In this document: piece after piece, positions 46,691 through 58,472 of the stretch
Layout: each line of letters opens with the position of its first letter
Position numbering within the stretch: the first letter of the stretch is position 1
Assembly: GCF_041260155.1 (NCBI RefSeq)
Contig: NC_091945.1
Span: forward strand, 28,560,796 to 28,624,795
Source: Ptychodera flava
Taxonomy: Eukaryota; Hemichordata; Enteropneusta; Ptychoderidae
Length of the DNA stretch: 64,000 nt
Reading direction: 5' to 3'
Notes under the pieces: generated by a model
The model's database searches: none
Seen by the model: only the letters and a program-made list of their open reading frames with translations
What the model was told of the DNA's origin: nothing
Made by a program: the position numbers and the translations under genes

Positions 46691-47552
46691 AGGAGCTTGA
46701 ATCATATAATTTAATAAGGTATATCTTGGCAATTCCCATTGCCAATATGGGTGCTTAGTACAACACGTACACTGCTTAGTTGTTCTGTTGAACTTTGACG
46801 CTAGCTCTGCGAATGTTTCAACATCTTTTCAATAGTGTTAAAGTGTGTTATGGCTTGGCATTTTCAATAAAATCAATGAAATGTCAATACCGAAAACTGA
46901 TGCGAGGCAATTAGAGGGTTAAAATCATGCCAACTTATTGAAGGTAATCTTACGTGTGCTCGTCTCACACATCCATTGTCTTGTTGGATACACAAAGCAA
47001 TCTTATAGATTTGCTTTCTGAAAGTCTGCCTTAGCATTTCATGTATGGAGACAAAGAGTGTATACAAGTGATTAGGTAATAAACAAAATTAAGTGGGGCT
47101 CGTTCTGTTGCCTTTTGCCCTCGCCTTCTGTTAGCCAAGAACGGATCCCAATTCCATCTATGACCACATTGCGTTAATAATCATACAATTGTTACTGTAA
47201 CTTGACTCCTTTTTACAGATCATTTTGTCTACAATTTAAACAAACCGTAATATTCAACATGAATGTCCGCTGCGGAGGAAAGATTACTGAAGCAAACAAA
47301 ATGAGGCCTTATATCACCACCTGATGCATTAAAGTAAAATGTTGCTGATATGTATACTTATATAAATCCAAATAGGTATATAAAGTATCGATCACCTATA
47401 CAATAGGTACAAGTCTAGACTTCTTTATTTCAAGAAGTATGACAATTTTGATATATTTTGTATCAGTAACTGTAAATTTCTAATGATTCAAACAAAGAAA
47501 GAATTAAAAGACTTCTCAACCCCTTACAAATAGTTTTATGTTTGCATTGCAG
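46690..47552 (+). promoter_or_regulatory. GT-C upstream region
   Basis: A diverged, shortened version of the conserved flank: CTAGCTCTGCGAATGTTTCA near 46.80 kb, AAGAACGGATCCCA near 47.14 kb, and the acceptor TTTGCATTGCAG at 47541-47552. It is the most diverged of the five upstream regions and lacks part of the middle. Confidence 0.5.
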
Positions 47553-47587
47553 GCAACAAACAGTAGCCTAAGTGCGTAACAACGGCG

Positions 47588-49464
47588 ATGGCTAACAAAG
47601 ATCAAAGGTGAATTTTAACACGTTCTTTCTAAGCTTCTACTCAAAAGTCATGGCCACAAATACCAATATCTTTACAATGGGAGAATGCCTTTCGCATCTA
47701 AGGTTAAATAACTGTCTTTCTGACATCTTTTAAGCATCGATGCTTTCACCCCAAATGTTTGGGTGGGTTTGTACAGGAAAATCGAAAAGGAAATGATAGA
47801 GGGTTTATCATTCAACCACTCTGCCAAAGCGGTGTCTGTAAATTATCTACGTTATCAAATATAACAGCTTCAATCGAAGTTGATCATTAAACACAAACAT
47901 CATAGAAAGGAACAAATTGAGTGAATATCTTTCATAATAATTGTCTTTTTATCCGTCCTTGTACACTCTAGATGTTTTCATCATTACTTTAGCCATTAAA
48001 TCGAGTATTGTTAAAGAGTTTTTGAACGTTTACCTCAAGACAATGAATCAAAATGTGTAGGACTTCTCCATCCAAACTGGCTATTTAACAATCATAATTT
48101 CTTTATACTTAACACTACCTCCAACCAACGCAAAATTTGTACGTAGTCATGTCATGTTTTACAGCATGACCGTCTTATAGGGTGAAGTGCGAAATTTCAG
48201 GGACAAAATGCCAATTTCTTATATTTGTCAACAGAAGTGTCGTGATACTTAACGATGAATGGGGAACTACTAAAGGTGGAATATCAACTATTCATCGTGA
48301 GATCTCAGTCCTCGCAAAAGAAACTGGTGCTGCTGTCTACAGCACTGTGCTAGGAGTTGGTGATGGTGACCAAGAAGATGCACAACAGAAGGGTATAACG
48401 TTAATAACACCAACTATCAATTCTTCTCTGCCTATCGATGAGCAAAGCCCACGTCTTTCCTTTCCGTCACGCCAACAAAAGGTATTCTTTGGAAGTCTGG
48501 TGAAAGTCCCAAATGTAAAGGTTATAATTGGGCATGCACCTATCACCAATGAAGCTGCCATTCAACTAAAAGAGACATTTCCAACTGCAAGGGTCTACCT
48601 TTTCAATCACGTCATTCCAGAAGACATAGAAGCATTTAAAGGCACGTGGACACCAAAACGAGTACAAGAAAGAGAGAGAAAGATACAGGATTCTGCAGGG
48701 AACGCCACCGCCGTCTTCAGTGTTGGGCCACGAATGTTTGACTACTTCAATAACAAGTTCCGCGCCTTGAATCCTGTACCACCTCACATGCAGTATCTTC
48801 CCAGACCATCTCAAAAGTTCTTTGGCGTTCAAATGAAGAATCTGCCAGAAATCAAGAAGATGAGGGTAATAACCTTTGGTCGCATTCGAGGTGTCGAAAA
48901 GCTGAAAGGATACGACCTGGTCGCTGCTGCTCTCAGCAAGGTTGCAGAAGCATATCACGATGTTTTTGAGTCTCCTCCAGTGTGGGTGATTCGTGGTATA
49001 CCCGAAGGTGAACATAAAGAAACAGAAGCCTTCCTCAAAAAGAACATCAGAAGTGGCCATCTTGACGTGAAGCTGTACCCCTACGGATCACAAGAGGACA
49101 TCATAGTCGACCTGCAACAGAGTCATCTCTGCATTATGGCCTCAAGAACCGAGCCATTTGGTTGGTTGGCCTCGGCCTCGAAGCCATCGCAGCTGGTATC
49201 CCAACATTGATTACCAAGCACTCTGGTTTGGCGCAGTACTTGGAGAACGAGTTCCCTGTACACGCCCAGCCAATGGTTGTTGATGTTGGTATAAATGATT
49301 ATTCAAAAACAGATGACATCGAGAAGTGGAAAACAGAGATCATTCGAGTCCTGAGGCAGTATGACGTAGCCTTTAAAAGAGCACAGGAGTTGAAAAAGGA
49401 GCTTGTAAATTGCTCTTCTACAGCAAGGTCCCACAAAGATTTAAAAGAGCTCATATTGCAGTAA
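47588..49464 (+). pseudogene. GT-B fold glycosyltransferase, paralogue C (one frameshift)
   Basis: Same gene model as B: first exon 47553-47607 with in-frame TAG, ATG at 47588, 20 coding nt (MANKDQ plus two bases; three codons fewer than B and D), donor AAAG|GTGAAT. The second exon begins at 48235 after TTGTCAACAG and runs to TAA 49462-49464. The frame is intact through SRTEPFG, then one T is missing from the TTT at about 49159, and 6 bp (GGCCTC) is duplicated just after it (about 49168-49179). Translation shifts inside the EX7E motif and stops at 49210, so the donor-binding helix and C-terminus are lost. Downstream codons remain well preserved (VHAQPMVVDVGINDYSK), suggesting recent damage or an assembly error. 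Confidence 0.85.
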
Positions 49465-51640
49465 AACACTCAATCAAATATTGCCAACAACTCAGAAAAG
49501 TAGAGAAATACCTTTCCAAATTTCTTCGAAAGTTGTCTAATATCAGAATGCATAAACTTTCACAAAGAAAGATTAATGATTTGTTGAGTAAATACTGATA
49601 CATGTAAAGCAATTATGGTATTCCGTTTTGGTGATTGTACAATGCTTCTGTTCATTTTATTCACATAGTATTCTACACTCGGTGACAGAACAAAGAAGCA
49701 AAATTCACTTGACTTTTGAAAATGTCAGTCTTTCTAAGGTAACATTCTATAGCTCGTAGCTTGCAGGATTGTGAACGAAAATTATATATTCATGCTAGTC
49801 ACTCAATGAATTCACATCCAGAAGAATGCAGATAATATTTTTTCAGATCCAAACTTCCGTCATGAAAACCTTTATGCCAAGCAGTTGCTCTTGCTGTTTA
49901 TTGATACTAGATCTTTACATACCGCATTCACTGTAATTTTAGATTGTCGCACCATGGCCTTTCATTTCCGTATCAGTGTTTGTAAGTTATTTCAAGTAAG
50001 ATATATTCACAGTCCCTTCAGTACTAGACATTCTGCTACATAGCAAATTTTGGATAGAAATAAAACCTGCTTTGTTATTTCGTCATCAGTATGTGCTTAT
50101 TAGAGTGAAAAATCTTATATGGTCTCCGTATCCTCAAACTTGATACTATTTTGTCGATGAAACTTTGAACTTGGCTGTATAACTGTTTTATGCAAATTGT
50201 GTAGTTGTGATATTTTTAGATTTTACTTAGTATTAGCAGTAATCTGTTTTAACACATCTGTTTTAACACATATTATTTAAACCCTGTAGCAAAAATGGAA
50301 GGACAGTTGTATATTTTTTGCATATGTGAATCTGTTTGTCAGTCTGTTCTAACGATTGATTGCTCAACTACTAATGATTGGAATTTGGTACATATATTCT
50401 GTATTGCGATGAGAATGAAAAGTTGCTTTTTTGCTAGACGTAAATTGCTTAATAGCATTTCTATAATTGATTTTTCCGATATGGAATACAGACATTTATC
50501 TTCCTATGATGTAATTTGATTGTACTGTTAAAAAATTAGTGTCTTTTCAAATTCGTATCCATCGGCATTATGATAAACTGTTGTAAATAGGGTTATGCAT
50601 CTAGCATTCCTTCTGTACAACTAACTTCAGTAGCGGGCATTTAGCAGTGTACTCACGAAATCAGCATATACATGTGAATCGATGGTTTGTTTGTTTTTTT
50701 TATGTCAAATGAGTTATCGACACACGGTAAATATAACAATAAGAACTGCACCAACTATGATCAAAATCACTGTAGACACAAAGGTCGGGTTGGATTTAAA
50801 GACAAATTGGCAGCGTAAATGTCTTGAGCAGTAAAAGCGTTAAATCAGCATTTTAACCACATTTTCTAAATATCAATGTGAAGGGCACGACAATTCATTT
50901 CTCAAGTTGACTTTGTAGTATTCCAGGGTTTCGTGTGACGTAAACAATTTCGACAGTGTTCAACTTAGACATAAGAGAAGTGGTTTCCTCCTCTTCACCT
51001 TCATCATGGAATTAATTTTTGTCCCTGTATCTTATACTTTAATGTAGAATTTATTCAATATAAACTCAATGATCTCGAATGAAATGGAATGTGATTCCCA
51101 TCTTTGATCGAAGAGTCTCCCTTTTTGTAATTCAGTAAAGTCTGGGTCTGCCTTTCTTTTTAATTTTTCGCACCTTCCTTTCCCCGGTTTCCCTATTGAC
51201 GTCAATCTTTGAACTTAAAATAAAAGATTTGTACCACAGATTGGTTTTGCAAGTACGGAGCTGAACATTAAATTTCTAGCTAAGTTTGCAAAGAATACAA
51301 TAGAGTTGTATAAATGTTTGGTTAATTCTCCTGACACAATGATTTCAAATGATATGCACCCTCATGCATACATCAACAATTGCTGTTAATCTCTTTGTCG
51401 ATTTCTCCAATAACCACTTCCCCTCTTTCCGTTCCTGTTTGACTATATATCCTCTCGGCAAAATAAGTGTAACATCTTTTCTTGCAGTGGCATCATGTTC
51501 CGTCGGAGGGTCATTTATCATGAGAATTTCTCTATACAATAAATTGTTTCATCAAAATGCATGTAATCTGTCTTCTCACTATTCACTGCTATCTTAGACA
51601 TTCTCGTAAAGTGACGACATCGTACTAGGAATTGTTGAAT
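49465..51640. other. GT-C 3' flank and inter-unit spacer
   Basis: Colinear with 31.04-33.6 kb but shorter. It carries the conserved AATAAA (50059-50064) with downstream TGCTTTGTTATTTCGTC. No gene is recognised. Confidence 0.55.
50059..50064 (+). terminator. GT-C poly(A) signal
   Basis: AATAAA at the same position relative to the stop as in B and D, with a T/GT-rich element after it. Confidence 0.55.
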
Positions 51641-51642
51641 GA

Positions 51643-51828
51643 TTAGTCCAGCAAGGAAACCGATATCATGAGGCTGTTCAGAAAATCAGAATCCAAAATG
51701 ATAATACGCCCTCTACCGTCGATGGCATCGTTGATGAACGTCAGAGCCTTAGGGGTTCTTTCAACATCTCTAAATGCGTAAGAATCCCTTGTAAGTAAAT
51801 TAGTACATGAAAATATAAGGAGGAACAC
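51643..51828 (-). pseudogene. KR-repeat small-protein family, copy 4
   Basis: Minus strand: FLLIFSC, LLTRDSYAFRDVERTPKAL, INDAIDGRGRIIILDSD, ending SLLD and stop. It has a single repeat unit with ER in place of KR. The frame is open but has no ATG (a stop lies upstream), so it needs an upstream exon or is dead. Upstream on the same strand, 52040-51741 is open and shared with 22.34-22.63 kb (QNVNFDP, MPKPC). Confidence 0.4.
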
Positions 51829-52928
51829 CGACGTGTACTAAAAAAATTACATGGCTTCGGCATTCCAATCGCAACACCTGTGGGGTCAAAGTTCACGTTT
51901 TGTTTAATATGAAAATCAAAACCGCAATAGAGCAAGTTGAACTGAAATAAATAGCTTACCTGTCTCTGACGCTCGTCAAAATGCATCAATCGTATCTTCA
52001 AATACGTGAAAAACGGCCTGAAGGACAAAGATACAAACATGATAGGCTGGTTCCTACATCATGATACGTTCTAGCCAAATTTGCAAGGAGAATTGTATTA
52101 GAGAGTGTAAAAGTGAAGGGATAAGTACAACACCCACACATCCAATTGATGATGTCTGACATCTGTGATATTTCCAATAAAACATATATTTTCTATGATA
52201 TTCCTCGTCCGTTTTTTCCAATGTTCACCTCTCCAATTACTAACACGCTGGTTGAATCCTCTAATCACGTGACCAAACACTGTTTTCGTCCCTAACATTG
52301 CCGAATCGCACGTTGATCAACGTCTCGCAATGGAAAGTAAAGGGAGGGGGAGGTTTATAAGAAAGGAGGGAGAGACTCTGACAGCCATTACATGTCTTTA
52401 CTAGAAATATGACAGATATCATAAAGATATCATCAAGAATTCTGTTTTGTGTCACTTTGAATTCTGTGTTTGAAGACGAACCATGTATTGAAGCCTATAC
52501 GCTTTGAATCTGAATGGGTTCCAACATTCACTCTACATTCATTTTCCTTTCAACTATGTTTATTATGTGTCGTTCGCTGGGTGATAAATGGTTCATTTAG
52601 CCCAAAGCACGAAGTTATATGCAATAGGCCCTTTTTTAGCAAGGCGTATTTATGCCGACAGATCTTGTGGTAACCTACATGCAACCTAAGACAAGTAACC
52701 TCCGTGAGAGAATAAAATTTCTTCAGTAATCAAATGTTTACCATTGCAGTTATCAATTACCATCGATATATCACAATGTTTGCCTACACATGCACGTTTC
52801 TGAATTGTGACATCAGTGCTGTCCTTAGACGCCAGAAACCCTAAATTACATGAATATGTTGAGTTTTTTCCCGTTTACATTTGACTTTGAAAAACTTTAT
52901 GGCTGGCCTGTCAATTTAAAGATTACCG

Positions 52929-53258
52929 GTGACAACGCCGTCGAGTAAATATCAGATAACCAGTTTCGTGACCCCCTTCCCATCGTGTGTGTACACGTGT
53001 TCAATGTACACATCGGACAATAACGGACATCTTCATTGGTTTGAACTGTACACGGAAAAGTACGTAAGTCTTATTCAGGCCATCTTTGCAAACGTGGCTG
53101 CCAAGAAAAGAATGGTGATGATGCCGGTGGAAGATTTCTTTTCAAAGAAACCTCGATCCAAAGGTGTTGTTGGTTTGAGAAGGTTTATTTTCTTATATAA
53201 ATCGGAATCGGTGCCGAGAAAAGCGTGCATTCAATCGATTCTTTTCATTGGATTTTAG
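52929..53258 (+). CDS. hypothetical ORF, second copy of the 24.27-kb ORF
   Basis: Open for about 109 codons, starting from a non-ATG codon. The conserved part begins at MYTSDNNGHLHWFELYTEK and ends SVPRKACIQSILFIGF. Changes relative to copy 1 include V-to-P, K-to-R and W-to-R along with silent ones. Unrecognised. It lies just before the solo LTR. Confidence 0.3.
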   Translation: MTTPSSKYQITSFVTPFPSCVYTCSMYTSDNNGHLHWFELYTEKYVSLIQAIFANVAAKKRMVMMPVEDFFSKKPRSKGVVGLRRFIFLYKSESVPRKACIQSILFIGF

Positions 53259-53748
53259 AGGTGATCGAAATGTGGAGTTACCGATGCGTGACCCGGTATA
53301 ACCATACATACCGCCAGCAACGTGATAGATAATACCATGTAACTCTTTATTATAATTTTGTGAACAGATCAAGCACATCCCTGTGTGAAAGTGGGAATCT
53401 CTCAGTTTAAAACAACCAATTATATCAACCATTTGACTATTTTATTGATATGACGAGTCACTTGAGGTAGAGTTACCGTGTTCAAATTGAATGTTTACAA
53501 TTACAGTGACGGACGGTGTGGTCAGCGCATGAAGAGTGTTATGTAGGTCATTTCCCCCACACTCATCATGACCTGAGTTCAATTAGTCTAGAACATTCTC
53601 AAGGTCACTGCCCTTGATGACCTAACAACCTGAATTCAATTAGTCATGTTTGGAATGTTCTGGAAAGTTGATTAGTTGTGTAAGGGAGATAATTTTAGAA
53701 CAGTAATTAGCATGTCAATAAAAGTTCTAGATTGTTCTTATATGCCTT

Positions 53749-53756
53749 TATAAAAG
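53749..53756 (+). promoter_or_regulatory. TATA box of the solo LTR
   Basis: TATAAAAG, with an initiator-like GTCAGACT about 29 bp downstream (A at 53778). This is the expected U3/R arrangement. Confidence 0.75.
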
Positions 53757-54041
53757 GGACGTGCACAGCTTCCAGTCAGACTTTTGGGATCGTGTCTCTT
53801 GTGTGTTACTAAACTCCAGCAGTAGTCATTCTCAAGACTTTTCAAGACCTTCACTGTCAACGCTGGATTTATACTGTGGACTTTATGCAGCTTCAAGCCT
53901 GCAAGCCAAAGGACTGTTCATTCATCCGACTGACTGTTACAACTCTGAGACTGGAGCTTTGCCGTCCCAGCTGAGATAAGTAATCTGTACACTTTTAAAG
54001 CTTGTACTCTATCCTGACTTAGCAATTAGTTTTATTTTTGT

Positions 54042-54047
54042 AATAAA
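54042..54047 (+). terminator. poly(A) signal of the solo LTR
   Basis: AATAAA about 260 bp after the predicted start and 58 bp before the LTR end, followed by TTTTGTTT. This would mark the end of R. Confidence 0.7.
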
Positions 54048-54109
54048 TTTTGTTTAAACGTAACTGCTGAGTTCACCCTTTTGTTCGTTTTCTCTGCACG
54101 TAACAAGAG

Positions 54110-55667
54110 GCATAGGGCCGTATTCTGCTTGCAGTATGGTCCGTAGTCAGTGAATGACAATTTTTCTGAGTGCATCATTTGATTTAGTTGTTCTATTATT
54201 CCAGACACTACATAAAATTGTTGACGTTCTGTTTGGTATGGGACTAATCATGATAAGATCATGTTCTATCATATAACTGTAATGGAAATGATATAAATTT
54301 GCTGCTCTCGGATTAATTTTTGAATACCATACCCACTGTGTCAGTTTTCTTCTACTCGTAACCTCTTTTCATCGCTTCCTGCGCATTGAGGAGTGTCAAC
54401 CTCAGGACCATTATTGTCACACTGGGGAAGACATTCTTAGTGTGCATAGAGCAGCTCCTGATAATCTGGATGCAGTAATGAAACTGTAAGTGCCAAGCAA
54501 ACGCAATTATAAGCCCTACGTATCGAACTTTACGAAGCACAGCTGTCCTGAAACTTGGCAATTACTGAAATAACGGTAGCAGTGACATTGAGGATGAGGC
54601 TGGAGATTTGTGAGGACATGGTGCGGTAGTTTGTTGGTGTTGGACTATTCTATAACAAAAACCAAACAGATATAAAAGTGGCTTTAATTTGGTTTACTCT
54701 TTGGTACTTTGTGCATTATCATACCAGAGCAGAAAGTCCCTCGTCTCAGTAAAATTTACACTTACTACCAGAAAACTCCATTTCCACATGTAAATTTCAA
54801 TTTTCGTCTTGCGAAAGGGGGAACCCATCTCTCGCGTTCTCCACCTCCCCCCTCCGCTGCACTCACTCGATGCTCGCTCGCTGCAGTTGCTCGTAAAATA
54901 CCCGCTGACTTTTCTTATTTGCCCTCTTAATTTAAAATTCAGGACAATACTGAACATGGGAGAAAGTGTCATAGGTTCGAAAGAGGTACTTGTCCTTTCG
55001 AGAACAATACAGTAACATTTCATCTGTTAGATTCATTACTTTCCAGTGTACAAACAGAAGAAGAGTAAACACAGTCTCCTTCCTTCTTTCAATTTTACTG
55101 GGACTCAAAAGTGGCTTACATTTGTCAATTTTAGTTCAGTGTCGAGATGGGGGAAGTGTATAGGTGTCTCGTCCGTTCCTTCTGTTGTTACAAGAGGTAT
55201 TGTCTCCATGCATGACAAGATGATATATTGTTGTATGACTTGTTATTGAGGTCAGCAAACAGTGAGTCATTGTTTACTATTTGCACTTTCCAGGTAATCG
55301 TTTCAGATACAACTAGGCGTTTAAGGTTTTAGCTACTTTCTTCTGAAGTGTTATTTACTGTTTTTCTCCCAATTAAGTATTATGATCGCATCATTCCGTC
55401 ATATGTGTCTGATCGCATCATTTCATTATATGTGTCTGCAACTAATGAAGATTCAAAATTCTAAATGAAGGAGATATCTACATTCCTATGAACATGAAGA
55501 ATTGGGCGTGGAACTTACAAGTAAGGCGTGTTTCTCTTCTTATGCGCTCTATATCTTTCGGCAATCGCACTTTGAGGTCATTGAGTATTCTTCAGCAAAC
55601 AGTGCGCTTGAAAAGTTTGGTTTCAATATGCGCCGGCAGAGCTGCCATAGCTCTTTGTCATAGCTCT
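54110..55667. other. unit spacer, 54-kb copy
   Basis: Colinear with 24.82-26.39 and 41.13-42.7 kb. Low-level indels only; no gene. A short local duplication of GATCGCATCAT occurs near 55.38-55.42 kb. Confidence 0.55.
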
Positions 55668-55678
55668 ATAGTAAACAC

Positions 55679-55860
55679 CTATTGCCTGGTCATGAGGGCT
55701 ATAGCGCCCGTCTATTACCCCGAGGGGCCGTGTGTTACCAGAAACACATCGCTATTCCCCGAGGCCGTAGGCCGAGGGGTATAGCGATGTGTTTCTGGTA
55801 ACACACGACCACGAGGGGTAATAGACGAGCGCTATAGCCCGAATAAAGACCAGGCTATAG
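55679..55860. repeat. long near-perfect palindrome, about 182 bp
   Basis: The left arm CTATTGCCTGGTC...GGGCTATAGCGC...TGTGTTACCAGAAACACATC pairs with the right arm GATGTGTTTCTGGTAACACA...GCGCTATAGCCC...GACCAGGCTATAG. The tip is GAGGCCGTAGGCCGAG, 14 of 16 the same as the tip at 38.28 kb. It is absent from the paralogous units (26.39 and 42.7 kb), so it is an insertion, in the same event as, or nested next to, the TIR element at 55.86-56.40 kb. Confidence 0.88.
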
Positions 55861-55862
55861 AT

Positions 55863-56396
55863 GTTTTATAACACACCACATGCTCATGTTGTATGTTATA
55901 TAGTTTTTAATGTGTTTTGATATTTTGCACCACAACAATCCATTGTAACAAGTTTACTGGGCGATGTTTCCACAGCGGTTTCAGTTGTACGTGGTAGTAC
56001 CACTTTCTTTCAAAAAATATTCTAAGCATACCTAGCGACATCCTTAGTTGCACTTTAATCTTTTCCGTCGATGAGCTGTTCAAGTTCCTACGTTGTTGGA
56101 ATGTTGGAAAATGTTGGAAAATCTGTTTTAGAGAATGTGTCGTCACGTATCCCAGACGCACATCACGTTCCAGTCACCCGCCATTGTTGCAAAGCTGCAG
56201 ACGACACTACGGTCACGTGACCAGCCACTTTTCCAAATTTGGTCAGGACTATTTCCCTAGGGAAATAGCTTTTCAAAAAATACCCTCTGACGTCACTTTT
56301 GTCGATCCGATGGGGACTAGACGTATCTATTTTCTCGTCACGTGACGTATTCTAGCGAATCGCGACAGGGAATGAGCATGTGGCGTGTTATAAAAC
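55863..56396. mobile_element. TIR element, 534 bp, abutting the palindrome
   Basis: The left end GTTTTATAACACACCACATG and CTCAT is repeated inverted at 56372-56396 (24 of 25 bp). The paralogous units lack everything between about 55668 and 56395 ('catagctct' joined to 'cagactgctt'). No transposase-like frame. I find no clear target duplication; palindrome and TIR element may together be one composite insertion. Confidence 0.75.
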
Positions 56397-56645
56397 AGAC
56401 TGCTTTACGCCCCATTCGTAGCTGTTTGTAAAACAAGATATCTTTACGCCCCGTTCAGTTGTGTCATGTCGGCCACTGCGCATGCTTTGTGTGCTTAGTA
56501 AAAAATTGGCTCATTATTTGGTGCATGTTACATAGTTATATATACATCTCCTACTGTTAACTAGGTGTATTTATTTGTGAATGACCATACAGTGACCTTC
56601 CCAGTTGCCTGTAAGAGGTGTAAGGAAATCAAGTATATCTCTTAC

Positions 56646-57208
56646 AATGAATGCAAGATGGCTGACTAGTTTCAGAACAATCAATAACCATAATGTTTTG
56701 GTTTCGTTCAAACAAACCATTGAGAATATGAAATCCTTGCAACACTATTCCTGGGTTAAAAAAGATAATACACGAGAAAATTATGTGAATGATCCTCAAG
56801 ATCATCATGGTGTTTCTTTATTTTTTAAATTAGAACAAACTCTATCGACCTTGAGGGTCATAAACTCAACTGGGCAAATTAAATAAAGGTATGAAATGTA
56901 AACTTTGTTGTGATGAAATAGAAGATACTTACCACTTTCTTTTTACATGTAATTACTTCACTGAGAAGAGAAATTCTTTTTACCTGCATTTAAATGACGT
57001 TTTTTCAGAATTTGGTAACAGCACTGTTATAAATAAGTTCCACTCTGGGAGCTTGAATTTTAGGTTTAATATTTTATTTAGCAATACCTTGTGGGAGATA
57101 AACCACAACTTGGGAGAAAATGTCTCAAAATTGACCAAGACATACATAAAAACTCTCTGGAATATGAGGAATACTGCCCTTAAAGACTCATCATTGATTT
57201 GTGTTTAA
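56646..57208 (+). pseudogene. LINE ORF2 C-terminal fragment with Cys/His motif
   Basis: First frame: ARWLTSFRTINNHNVLVSF...HGVSLFFKLEQTLSTLRV. After a frameshift near 56.86-56.89 kb the second frame reads MKCKLCCDEIEDTYHFLFTC and ends LWNMRNTALK before TAA. C-x2-C...H-x4-C with 'HFLFTC' is the usual end of CR1/L2-type ORF2 proteins. No endonuclease or RT part is present. Confidence 0.8.
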
Positions 57209-57335
57209 AGATGGACTCTTTTTCCTTTGCGTCTTCTTGTTTGTCTGTGTGTGTTTGTTTTGTACTTAATGACACTGCTTTTTCTGCAGTTTTTGCTTTT
57301 TAAACCGTTTCAAAGGTAATTGAATAAATAAATAC
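56646..57335 (+). mobile_element. 5'-truncated LINE tail, 690 bp
   Basis: Inserted between TATCTCTTAC and AAAACCATTTT; copies at 26.65 and 42.97 kb are empty. It carries the C-terminal end of a LINE ORF2 and a 3' UTR ending TTGAATAAATAAATAC. There is no obvious target duplication. It lies on the plus strand and appears to be a different subfamily from the 13.7-18.7 kb element. Confidence 0.85.
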
Positions 57336-58472
57336 AAAACCATTTTAAAAATGTGGACTAAAGTAGCTTCATCTCGAATGGTTGCCTGACCGTTTATGTA
57401 AGAAGTCACAAATCATAATAATTCAATTTGTCTACCAAAGTAGCTTTACTTCATACAGTTTGGGAGAACACATCGCAGGTTGGTGGAAGGACCAGTCCTT
57501 TCGAGGACACTTTGAGCGCTAATATTTTATAATGGTCATTTCGTCCAAAATTCAAAATGCCGCCGAGCTATATTACAACTCAAAAATGGCTAAGAATTCG
57601 TTTAATGTCAATCATCTACGATATAAAAGAACGCGGAAATGTGTTTGTGTACTACTCCATTCCTCTTATGGTTACCGGAGGAGTGGTCTTTATATTTATG
57701 ACGTGATGACGTGGTAATGTATGCATGGTTTGTGACGAGTCCAAAGACTAATTCAGTCTTTACAAATATCAGCTTCTGAGCAGTCATTGCCTTTCCCGCT
57801 GTTGGTGTTCCTCACAAGCAGGGCCGTCTCCTTTGGTGAGTAAGGGCAAAGAGCCTTCCAACTTTCTAACATTTTTCTACGTTCTCAGTGTATAAAAAAT
57901 TTTATTACAGTGTTTTAGAAATGTTTCGAAATTCATAATTTTGATCACAGTATCCTGTTGTATGCACCTGATAATGCGCACAAGATTTGCGAATTCGAAT
58001 TGCACACAAGATTTTCGAAATCGAATTGCAAACAAAGCATCGCACTTTAAGCCTGTATGACAAGCTTGTCCCCTCACTAGGTATATCTATGAGCACATTA
58101 ACTTCAATATTGCTGCGTAGATCGTGTTGTTTTAGGCAAGATAATGTTTTTTCAATCAAGCAATACGTCACTACTGTTTCGGTTTCGATACGTTGTAGGC
58201 GACTGTCGTAGCTATTTCGATTGCATTACCTGGCGGGCCATGACTGTTGTAGACAAAGGTCTCTGAGGCTGAATACCGATGTTGCCATATTGCCAGGCCT
58301 GCTATCAGCTATCACTATGCCGCGCAATGAAGTAAAGCCGTTTTACTGATAAATGTACCATTTATTAAGGAAACATTGCCCCCTTCATATAATGAAGTTT
58401 TTTCATACGCTTCTTTGTGTTCTAAATTTTAGTGTGAATCTAGCTGAAAACGAAGGAGTTTGAATCATATAG
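57336..58472. other. unit spacer, 57-kb copy
   Basis: Colinear with 26.66-27.74 and 42.97-44.05 kb. Includes a local direct duplication near 57.97-58.04 kb (CACAAGATTT-CGAA-TCGAATTGCA, twice). No gene is recognised. Confidence 0.5.

Larger units (their letters stand above)
53537..54105 (+). mobile_element. solo LTR of an LTR retrotransposon, 569 bp
   Basis: Starts TGTTATGTAGG and ends CACGTAACA (TG...CA, with 7-bp imperfect inverted ends). It is flanked by AGAG on both sides (53533-53536 and 54106-54109). The paralogous units at 24.81 and 41.12 kb are empty: GCGCATTAAGAG-CATAGG. It contains a TATA box, a probable start site and AATAAA, as an LTR should. No internal region or second LTR is present, so it arose by LTR-LTR recombination. 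A 4-bp target duplication fits several LTR superfamilies (for example Gypsy or BEL); I cannot choose. No protein gene is present. Confidence 0.9.

Noticed and set aside
51741..52040. Minus-strand 99-codon frame (also 22343-22630) as a gene
   Set aside because: Shared only between two closely related units. The copies near 33.9 and 39.8 kb have stops and indels, so selection is not shown; mentioned only as a possible upstream exon.
53761..53979. 72-codon frame inside the solo LTR
   Set aside because: It lies in the predicted R/U5 part of the LTR; chance open frame with no LTR-encoded protein known to match.
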